Below, piece after piece: positions 28,101 through 40,100 of a stretch of DNA of 64,000 nt (position 1 is its first letter; each line of letters starts with the position of its first letter). Made by a program: the position numbers and the translations under genes. The DNA is from Epiperipatus broadwayi (taxonomy: Eukaryota; Onychophora; Udeonychophora; Euonychophora; Peripatidae), in NCBI GenBank assembly GCA_028023455.1, contig JAQFVV010006274.1, forward strand, positions 122,001-186,000. The letters are read 5' to 3'. The notes beneath the pieces are model-generated. The model made no database searches, had not been told where the DNA came from, and saw only the letters and a list, made by a program, of their open reading frames with translations.

Positions 28101-31100
28101 TTTTTTCATTTATACATACACACATGGACCACAAAACCCAAGAAAATAAGAATACTATCATTCACTGAATTCTTTTATTTATTATAATTTTTATTAAATA
28201 TTATTGCACTTTTTATATAATTTAAAATATAATCATTAAATTAATTAGTTGATAAATAATATTTACTAATATCTTCTACCATGGACTTTCTTTTTTTTTT
28301 TGAATACTTATTTGTTCATTTTATTTGTGGTCATTGTGTTTTCTTATCTAACTTTTTTGTTTTATCAAATATTACTTTTATTTCATTAAATTTATTGCTT
28401 ATTATCTTCAGCTTGCAATTAATTTTTCTACCTAAATCAATATAATGGAAAAGGCATTTCCACTTCTTATCAAATGTGTCATCCTTTATAAGGACAATGC
28501 AAAACAAAAATAAATTATCCTTTATTGTTTGTTAGTAAGAAATTGTAATTCATAAATTTATAATTTGATTGTAGTAAAAAATATTGTAAATAAATTTATT
28601 ATTATTTTGTAATTATGATTGTGCAAATAAATTCATTTATTGTATATCGTAATTTAATTTCTTCTTATTTTTTCACTAGGAAAATCTGATACAGCAGCAG
28701 AATTATAATACAGAAAAAAAAGTGAAGATAAAAAGCAGAAAAAATAACTACATAAACAAACTATTTTAAAACACAAAATCCACTAATGTTCTCTACTGTG
28801 AAATGTTTTCAACTCATTGGAAAGTATGTGTGTAAAATTAAATCAATATAAATAATATTGATTCATTCACAGAAATGCAGCAATTTTAAATATTCATACT
28901 ACTAATGCAATGAATCTTTCTGCTCTTATAAAATTATCATGACATTATTGTACTGCTTTTTTTACAGACATAAAACTTTACATGATACAGACATCCAAAT
29001 CCATATATCCCCAAGAAAATATTCATTTATATAGATTATGCTAATTTAGAATGAAGAATCAAATGAATGCTGATTATTAATTCTTCAGTACCGCTATTGT
29101 GGTGGATCTACTCCAATGTTAATACTCATGCTAATTTAATTGCTATTTATACATAACTAATAGAAATTAACATATATATCAAGCATAAAGCAAAGCTTAT
29201 ATAAATAGAAAAATTCCAAATATTTAAAAGATAGTTAAATTAAGACATACGAATTTATATTATTTTGTGCTTATGCTTTAAATAAAATATTAAATATAAT
29301 AAAATTTATTGGCTACTGTGTTTTTATTTTTTAGTAAATACTTATTTCAAAAATGCTAGTTACATTTTTTCAAACTATGTTCCATATTCCTAAGGAAAAA
29401 AATTGATTGAAAAGTGAAGAATCCAGTGCATCAAATTAGAAAACACATTCTTTGGACCTATATATACTCCATACAACTATTCATCATTTTAATTATATTA
29501 TTAGCCAAACTACTTTATGAATGACAAAATTACCATATTAAGCCATGAATAATCAATGGAATTAGAATGGACAGATGTTATTGCCATGCAATGCAGAATA
29601 AATTAGAGAAATCAAATGAAATTTTGTTTTGGTAAATTCCGTCATAATCTGTAATTTTTTGAATTTTTAAAAAACTTTTTTCCACATCAATAAAACAGAA
29701 GTTCTTCAAAATTTATGATTCAGCTTAATATTCAAATTATTTGTAAATTCTGAAGACTTTTTAAGTCTAAAGTTTTTCAGAAGTATACCTGAATTTCAAT
29801 GAAATGCTGACACCCATTTACTAAAATTTACAGAATTTTTCTTCCTAAAACTATATCTTCCAAATTTTATAATGCAACAGCATTTTATCACTATCATAAG
29901 TTGTAAAATGTTATGCATTGATGCATGCTAAATAAGGTTCATATGATTATAATAATAATTATTTCATTCCATAACCGGTTTTTATTTTTAAGTTTTTTTT
30001 CTTTAAAAAAAATTCAAAATGTAATTATTTAATCTATCAATTTTTTTACAGATTTTTTTTTTTGGTACTGTATTTATAAATGTCTTCATAGGTTTTATTT
30101 CCATGTCAAAATTATTTTACATAGATATTTATTATGAGAATTTTAAAATGTTAATTATAGCTATTAATACATTTTTACTTCTGTCTTCAGTAATTAAATA
30201 TTTTGTTTCTCTTTTCTATATATAAATATTTATTTAATAAATGAATATTTTTAATTGACACTTTAAATATATATTTTTTGATTGTAAAGACTGAGTAACT
30301 TTCAAATCAAATAAAATTTTGCATAAAAGTTAGCTTAACTAGAGTTAATAAGCTCTTTTAGTCTTATTATATAATTTATGCATAAAAATTTAAATATATA
30401 AGATGTTTTGAAACTCAACTCTCGGTGCTTGTCTTATAGATAAAGACGCCGTTCGATAGCGCCGTTTTCACGCTAAAACTATAAAATATGAACATTCCCG
30501 GGCCGTTGATTTTAATCATTTTCATGTGTTTTTTTGTAATGCGAAAATAAAAAACAAAACAAAATCGTCTTTTTTAAATATTATTTTTTATTAACGTATA
30601 CAAATTAAATGATAATAATAAATGTAAAATAAAATAAACAAATTACAATTTGATTCGTGTTTTTTATTTTGTTTTATTAGAAAAATCAATTTTCTATCAG
30701 AGATTTTTTTACTGGGGTTACGGCTTTACCGCTATTTTTACTTCATATAGAATGACAACAAAAAGTAAAAGTTGTTACAGTTAGGTTTAGGGTTAGTTTT
30801 AGGGTTAGGTTTAGTGTTCTGTTGTTTGTAATGCTAAAATAAAAAATATCAAAATCGTATTTTTGTAAATATTTTTTTTTAGTAACATCTATAAAATAAA
30901 TGATAACAATAAACATAAACTATATTCAACAAATATAACCGTAGTCGGACAAAAGAAAGAAATTAAAACTTTTTTAAACAGCAACAAAAATGTCTTCTTT
31001 ACTTATTAATCATGTTTATAATATATGCTTTTTATGAAATTTATAAAAAAACAGTGCAAAATTGTACTTTTCTTATTGGATATTTTTGTGTTACTGCTCT

Positions 31101-34100
31101 TTTTTACTTCAAAAATATACACACCGTAGAATCTTGTTTGTTTCGTGGAATATTACAATCAGTATGTTACTTGACACGTTACCTAATTCCAACTCACTTT
31201 ACACATATATCTTGTCAACATTTTCCCAATTAAAACTTCAATACAGTACGGTGTAAAAAGTCTGATAATTATTACTTTACAAAATATGAACATTTCAATA
31301 CTTTAAAATAAAAAAAATCCAATGAAAACAACATTTCCATCCAATTCAAAAAAAATACACCCTTTCACCAAGCCGTAACCATTTTATAAACTGTGCGAAT
31401 TCGGAAAATGTATTTGCTGCGATGCGACATACATGCTGTCCTGTGACGCGACATAGCGGCCTGCAATCTGTAGCACAGCAAAAAAGTTGTATTATTGAAA
31501 ATGCGGGTTCGAACATGTCGGCCGCGGAAACGGCATTTTTATGTGTTTTAGAGTGAAAATGGCACCATAGAGCGGCGTCTTTAGCTATAAGATTAGTACC
31601 GAACTCTCAAACACAATAACAATTCATTATAATCTTTTTTGTAAATTATAAAACTTAAGAATTTAATTAAAATTACAGCTTCAAATTCTCTTTAATTAAT
31701 TTAATTCACTATAACTGTAACAAGTATATTAAAAAGTTAAGACTAAACTTGTGACATCAATATATAACTAAATATTTCATATTTGTCAGCATACTCCTGA
31801 TTTTGAAATACATAGTTATCAAAAGCTATCTCACAATGTGAAAACATTCAAACTATTCTCTCACTATACCTATACATTTCAGGTAGAACTTACTATGGAT
31901 TTCGAAATGAGAAGTGAATTAAGAAGTAAAATATAGTTACATAAATTTCTCTGGCAAAAATCAATTTTTATGTTTTATATGTATATTATTAATGTGATAT
32001 TAAATATATGTACTGATTAAAAAATTAAATGTAGACAAACCTGCATATCCCGACGCATAGAATAAGTCCAATCCTAAAAAAAATAAATGCAAATTATTTG
32101 ACATCTAAAATTTCAATAATAAAAAACTAAAATTGAAATAGTCATTTATATTTTTAAAAAATAAAAATATTTAAAATGAAATTTGTATTTCATACCTTAT
32201 CTCAAATAGTAAAACAGAAAATTACTTTCAAAATAAATATTATCATTTTAAAAATTGAAATAAAATAAAGAATTACTGCTCAAAAATATTACACATATAC
32301 ATTTTCTTTTATAGATATAAATAGTTTCATTAAATTAAAAATTGCCATGAATTTATATAAAAGATATAAAAATAATTGAATATTTTATGCATTTTTTTTA
32401 TTTATGATGAATTAAAATTAATAATAATAAAAAATAGTGTGGCATTTTTGATTAAAAATAAAATTAGATTTATTACGCATGATGCAAAGAGCTGAATTTA
32501 ACTGAGTACATTTATCTAAATAACTGTATGCATAAAATAATTTGATTTCAAGAATATTCAGTAATTGAATTTTTACATATATAAATAGTTATTATTTTTC
32601 TATAATTTAATCTTATATCTCATAAGGATTAAACAATAGACAATGTTCTTTTTAATTTGCTATCTGATTCTTAGTGAGACATGACCATCTCTCTCCTAGA
32701 AGCATACCACACCAATTTTGGTTTTGGCTATTCAACAACTTCTGAAACCAAAGTTTCCTCTGAGCTGTCTAATAGCAAATATCATACCTAAAATTTCTTC
32801 AGTATTAAAAGACAAGCCTTTACTATTTTTTTAAGCATAATTATTATCGTTAATATATTTCAGATAGAAAGAAGTTTTGTAAAGTTAATTTACAATATAA
32901 AATATTAGTACTTCTGAAGAAAATCTTTGTGGCAATAAGAAATAGTAAAAAGACTCTAATACAAATATTTCAGATATTAATTTTAGATTATCATTACCTT
33001 ACAAATCAAATTACTAAAGGTTCTTAAAATAAAAAAAACATTTACTTAACTGTGAAAATCCTGACAATTCTTTCATTTTTAAATTTTTATTCTCTTCTGC
33101 AAACTTTAAGTAAGTTGAGCTAATAGTTAATTGTTCTTAATTTGATATGTTTGTAAAATAGATCTCATGCACAGACAATATTTACATATATTAATGGCAA
33201 TAATTTTTCTATGCTTGTGTTTCCATACATATAGAAAGCAGCATAAGAATGAAGTATAGCCCTGAAAAGTCTCAAAATTAATAGTTTGGCCTCCTTTATA
33301 AATTGTTTGGATAGTGCATATATAAGTACTGACAGACTTCAATTTAATTCAGCTTTTCTATGATTTCACGAACTTCGGCCATAGAAGTGATTTATTTTCA
33401 ATATATTGGGCTAAAGCAATCCTTTACTTCTCTGGGAATTCAAAACTTGGCTATCATGGAAACTAACAGCAAAGTGATTTTGCTATACTCTCCAATTTTA
33501 TACTCAGTTAACCTGATTTTCCATCTTAATAAAAGCAAAATAAAAAATTAAATCCCCATTATCATGTTGTAGTTTTTAAAATTTACATTAATACTTTAAT
33601 ATATAGGGTATATGAGCACAGACTTTCACACAACCCACCGCTCTCCATTCTATCTCATAACACTGATACACTTGAACACATATATGCTGAAAAGATAAAT
33701 AATCACCAATATACATATTTCATGCTAAACCAGCAATCATCAGTTGGTCCAGATAATACTTTAATTAAAAATAAATTATAGGCATTACAAAGAAAAAGCA
33801 TCTTTGTTTTAGACAAAAATATTCTTTAATACATTAAAATTTCAATTTTTGCCAATATCAAAATAGATTAAATAAAACATTTATATTAAAATAGAGAACT
33901 TTTTTAATATTTGATTTTAAATAATTTATTTTTAAAACATTATAAAATAGCATTTAACAGTCAACATTTAAGTTATTCCAAATATTATTTTAAATAATTA
34001 TTTACCTAAACTTTGTAAATGTTCATTTTTCCTTTTAATTAAAATTTAAATACATCTGGGTCTCGTTTTACACGATAGATAGGTTCCTCAGAAAACACGT

Positions 34101-37100
34101 GCAAACGAAATCATGCTAAAATAGACATAACTTACATTGAAAAAGGGGGATGTGGTCTGTGATTTTTCAAAATTCACGTAAAAGCAAAGCGCCAACATAA
34201 AATTACTTTAAAATTCGCACAAAAAAAAAAAAAAAAGGAAATAAAATATAACTAATAAAAAATTTCAAATTTGAAAAAAATTGATACAAAACAAACTTTT
34301 TTTAACTATAATATTTAATTTTATTCAAAATAATATATTTTATGCATAATTTACAGTACAGTAATTTACATTTTTTATACACGTTTTAATTATTATAGGT
34401 ATTTGCCGAAAAACACATTCATTTGCAAACAACTAGCGCCAACTTCACACTCATGTTGTGTCAATGGTTTCCTGGTGACAACGTAATTAGTAATTAATCT
34501 TTGAGACAATGATTTTATTAATTATTTATGAAATTAACAACTAAAAATTAAATTCTTATTTTTGTCTTTAATTTTCAATTCAGTTTAAAAATCAAATTTC
34601 ACATCACATTATTTCAAGTTGCCGTAAGTAATTTTTAAGTTGTTAATTACAATTAAAAATCAGATTTTAATTTTTAATTGTCAAATTTAATTGTGCCTAC
34701 TGCTATTACTGACCTTTTAAAAATAAACTTGTGGACACTGAATGATTAATAATTGATTACATTCTTTTTTAAAAAGCAAAAACAGAATGTGATTTAAAAT
34801 GCAAAATTAACACGCACAAAGTTTGAACAAATTTACATTATAATCTTGTAAAATTTAATGTGTGTATACATAAAATGTGGAAATCATGATTTTAATTTCA
34901 ATGTGTGTATACATAAAATGTGGAAATCATGATTTTAATTTCATTATTGCATAAAATCTTACTATTATAAAGCACTGAAAATATTGAAATTACTAAGTTG
35001 AAAGACGAATTCCAATAATGTGCTATTACTTTTAATATAACATAAGTGCGCGAAATTTATTGTTTAAAGTAATAGCGCATTATCGGAGTTCGACTTCCGG
35101 TGAAACACAAATCGCGTAACTTCAAAATCGTGTTAAATAAGTCCGCGTAAAAAGAGACCCAGGTGTATATACAGTGAAGCCATGAACTATGCTTGATGCT
35201 ATCCAGGGGAATATGTAAACAAACAAATAAAAATATAAATAAAATATTAAAAAAAATTAAAATTAGCAAATTTTATATTTGAGCTACCATTTTATTTTCT
35301 CTGAGCACTGCAAATCAAGTCAGATGTGACATGACCTAATTTAATAGGCTTGTATTACAAATGTTATATATAGAGAGCTTGCAAATAAGCTCTTAACAAG
35401 CTTTGCAGAATATCCCCAGCCCCAGAATAGTTTCTGCTATTGGCGTCCTCAATGAGGTGCTAGGATATTCAAGCATTAGCTTAAAAATATCAGGACAAGC
35501 CAGCACTTTATCTAATGTATAACTATTAAGCAGAAAATCTAAAATTTTCAGACATCCATACGCCCTTCAATCCAGCTATCTAACTTAAATAGCCATATGG
35601 GACTGAACTAAGTTCAGATACACCATATATTAATAGCTTTAGCAATATAAAATCGCCAAAGCCTTATTAGCAAAAAATAAAATTACAAAAAAATCGAGTC
35701 AGGTGTCACATAACCTCATTTACTAAGCTGGTATTACAAATGCTTGAATATCGTAGCACCTCACTGAGGACGCCAGTAGCAGAAACCGGTCAAGGGTTGG
35801 GGATATTCTGCAAAGCTTGTTCAGCTTATTTGCTAGCTCTATATATAATATTTGTAATACAAGCTTATTAAACCAGGTCATGTGACATCTGATTTGATTT
35901 TTTTTTTTAATTTGATTTTTTGCTATTAAGGGCTTTGGTGATTTTATATTGCTAAAGATATTAATATATGGTGTATCTGAACTTAGTTCAGTCTCATATG
36001 GCTATTTAAGTTAGATAGCTGGATTGGAAGACATATGAATATTGAAAATTTCAGATTTCCTACTTAATAGTTACACATTAAATAAAGTACTGGGCTTGTC
36101 CTGGTATTTTTAATCTAATGCTTGAATATCCTAGCAACTCACTGAGGAAGCCAGTAGCAAAAACTGGTCCGAGGATATTCTGCAAAGCTTGTTAAGAGCT
36201 TATTTGTGAGCTCTATATATAACATTTGTAATACAAGCTTATTAAACAAGGTCATGTGACATCTGACTTGATTTTAATGTAATTTTATTTTTTGCTATTA
36301 AGGCTTTGGCGATTTTATATTGCTAAAGCTATTAATATATGGTGTATCTAAACTTAGTTCAGTCCCGTGTGGCTATTTAAGTTAGATAGCTGGATTGGAA
36401 GACATCGATGTTGAAAATTTCAGATTTTCTACTTAATAACTCAGTTATACAGTAGATAAAGTACTGGGTTAGTCCTGGTATTTTTAATCTAATGCTTCAA
36501 TATCCTAGCACCTCACTGAGAAAGCCAGTAGCAGAAACTGGTCTGAGGATATTCTGCAAAGTTTGTTAAGAGATTATTTGTGAGCTCTATATATAACATT
36601 TGTAATACAAGCTTATTAAACAAGATCATGGGACATCTGACTTGATTTTAATGTAATTTTATTTTTTGCTATTAAGGCTTTGGCGATTTTATATTATTAA
36701 AGCTATTAATACATGGTTATCTGAACTTAGTTCAGTCCCTATGGCTATTTAAGTTAGACAGCTGGATTGGAAGACATATGGATGTTGAAAATTTCAGATT
36801 TTCTACTTAATAGTTAACATTAGATAAAGTACTGGGCTTGTCCTGGTATTTTTAATCTAATGCTTGAATATCCTAGCACCTCACTGGGGAAGCCAGTAGC
36901 AGAAACCAGTCTGGAGTTGGGGATATTCTGCAAAACTTGTTAAGAGCTTATTTGCGAGCTCTATATATAAGTTATATGAAATAATAAAATTTCTTCAGTT
37001 TAGGTTAAAAACACATATATTTTATTCTTCCTTTATTATTCTTTCTGAATTTGATGTGCAGTATTTTGCATAATAAATTATTTCCTACAAGTAATGTTAG

Positions 37101-40100
37101 AATTTTAAAAAAATTTTAAAACATTTAAAGATGATACTTAATTAAAAAAAAAAAAAACAGACCATAATTTCTTTTTAGACTAATCTGCTACATTTCTATT
37201 AAGAGAAGAAAGTTATTGATAATAATAATAATAATAAATAAATAAATACCCAGTTCACTTTATTTTAAAAATAAAAAATCAGTAATTAGTTTTTTTTTCT
37301 TCTTATTCTTCCTGTTTCAGTAAGTGCATGAGTGAATATGAACTTAGTAAAATATATGTAAATGTGTCTTTTTCAATTTTTTATTATTTTTTAATGTTGT
37401 TTATACATAACATCACATGACCACCTCCTTCACTTATGCTTGTTTATAACTGTTGTTAAAACAGGCAAAACTCACTATATATATATATATTGCCACACAC
37501 AGCAAGCTAGAGTAATCAATGGATGCCAGAAGGCTTATGCCTAAAATCCCCATCTAGTGCCATAAGCCAGAAACTAGTCTGGGGATATTGGATGAGTAGG
37601 CACTAGATGGGGATTTTATGCACAAGCCTTCTGGCATCCATTGATTACTCTAGCTTGCTGTGTGTGGCAATATATATAGTGAGTTTTGCTTGTTTATACA
37701 TACATATAAAAAAGCATTTGTGCATGTTGAAAAGTATTATGCACTTGTAGTTCAATACACAATATATAATCTATTCTAATAAATGTTTATAAACAAAAAG
37801 TGAGCTACTATATACTATATATGTTGTTAGTGAAGCGAGATTGGAACAAACGTGTAATTCACAGTATGCATGTACACACTATATTGTATGCCATGCAACC
37901 AATCAGTCTCGATATAAATACTATAAAGCTGCAAACTACAGTATATTTTGTTCCAAACCCCCTCATATATAAATATATATAGCATATAATAGTTATTGTT
38001 TTGTTGAAAAACAATGATTAGAAGAGATATATATTGTTTACTGAACAGCAAATGTACTTTTCAAGATACACATATTAATAACACAAAAACTTTTATATAT
38101 ATATAATATTCATATATAAATAAAGATTATGGTACAAACAAATTTTAAAATATAATTAATAATAATAAATTGAGAGGGCACATTTACATATATTTTACCA
38201 AGAATGTGTTCAATCAGGCATTAACTGAAGCAATAAGAATAAAAAAAAACTAATTACTGTATTTTTATTTTCAAAATACATTGTGGTATGTCTGACTTTT
38301 GTCACTATTATGTACACTTTTTGGACGATATTTCATTGTTATAATAACTTTTTCCTTTTATAGAAACAAAATAGTGATCTTATTATCAAAAAATTAGGAT
38401 TCTCTAATTGGTTTGATGTTTTTAAATCACTATCAACTTTTAGTAGGTTCTAAAATTTTGTAAAACATTTAGAATTATCCCAGAAAATATTTTATTACAC
38501 AAAATATTGCACATCAAATTTGGAAAGGATAGTAAAAAAAGAATAAAATGTCTCTGCTTTCAACATAAAGAAATTTTATTAACATATATAATTGTGTATA
38601 GCGCTCTAAGATGGGAAAACAGTTACTGACATATTGAAAAATTTATTTATAAATTTTAATTTTTTTTTGTTAGAAACATAATTGCATATGGTGCTCAGGG
38701 AAGAAAAAACAGCTACTCGAATATCATAAATTTGTGAATGTTAATAGGTTGTTTTTTTTTTGTTTATTTACATTTTTCTTTGAATAGCATATAATTAAAG
38801 TCATGTAGTTAGATACAGTGTATGGCTCCACTATACTCATTTTGTTTCTAAGGTAAACCCAAGACAAAAAAAGCTATTGTGGGCTATAGTTCACTTAAAG
38901 ACCATTAAGGATAACTGACAGTTGCCTAGCAACATCATTGCTAACATGTTTCACTGTTTATTACATGAAAATAACTTGTCATTCCTTAGTTTACATACTT
39001 AATTCATGAAAATATTTATCATACATAAATATATATAATTCCAGTGCATATCACTACCTGAAATAAATATCAAATCACCTCAAACATAAAGAGATTTTCA
39101 GCTACACCCTGTTAATAAATGTATTAGAGTCTGCATCTCAAAATAGCTAGTTCAAAAAAGATACCCAAATGTAGCTTTTTTAAATATGCATACCTTTTTT
39201 AAACTATACCTAATTCTCTTTTATACACCAGTGGTTCCTGAAAATTACGTGTAAAAAAAATTCATGTAAAAAAATACGCTATATATATGAAAAATAAAGA
39301 TATTGGTTCTAGATGTAAGAAATCAACAAAAGTAATTAACTGAATAAGAAGTAACTGAAGCTTCCAAAGAGTTATATCATGCTTGCAACCCAATCACAAC
39401 TATCCATTAACCCAGAAGCAAGACCAATCTTAGATATATTAGAAACATATACTTTGTCAAGAAATTCATATAGCACATATGACATTTCAACTTCATATAC
39501 AGATTATTTCTAAAGAAACCCTAAGCATAATTTTTTTTAAGCTATTAATTACAATTCTATCACAGATTACCCAAACATATAATCAAAAACATATGAAAAG
39601 AATAACATGGGCAAAGAAATCAGATGTTGATATCTCTATGCCACTACAGATACATTATCCATTAAATAAGACTTAAAAAAACTTATTTGAGCCAGTGATA
39701 ATGTCTAGGTTGATAAATGATTAATACAGTTATTAATATATTTCCATTAGAATGTTTTATATTAATGTTGTACTGCAAAAAATTAGAAACCTGTCAATTA
39801 AACTATAGTAATTTTCTATCTAGATATATACTGAATAAAAGATGAAGATATATGTAAGCAATTGTGATCAGGACCAACTGATGAATGCTGGTCCAACATG
39901 AAATGTACAAGTTGGGATCATTTACGCATTTTACATGTCTTTGATCATATGTTTGGGTAATCTGTTACTGAATTGTAATTAATAAAAAAAAATAAAGTTA
40001 GGAGTTCTCTAGAACTAATGTACATATGAAGTTGAAACATCATGTGTTATATGAATTGCTTGATAAAGTATATGTTTCTAATGTATTTATGGTCTGAGAG

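Larger units (their letters stand above)
35341..36970 (+). mobile_element. Hammerhead-A tandem array with an inverted leading copy
   Basis: Direct units of 368-378 bp repeat about three times (hammerhead cores at 35764, 36142, 36516 and 36884). They are preceded by a partial inverted copy (about 35341-35735). Shared landmarks per unit are tttgctattaaggctttgg, attaatatatggtg, gaacttagttcag, ttaagttagatagctgg and gcaaagcttgttaagagc. No protein-coding capacity. Each unit holds a hammerhead-like core (see separate entries). Inverted partial copy plus tandem direct copies is the arrangement of Penelope-like elements, and ribozyme-bearing non-coding tandem units also recall metazoan retrozymes. Related single copies lie at 1.74-2.22 and 40.97-41.39 kb. 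Confidence 0.75.

Noticed and set aside
36000-36970. Repeated motif tgacatctgacttga in the array considered as a CRISPR-like or satellite regulatory array.
   Set aside because: Unit length, inverted leading copy and dispersed single copies fit a retroelement; no spacer-like unique segments.
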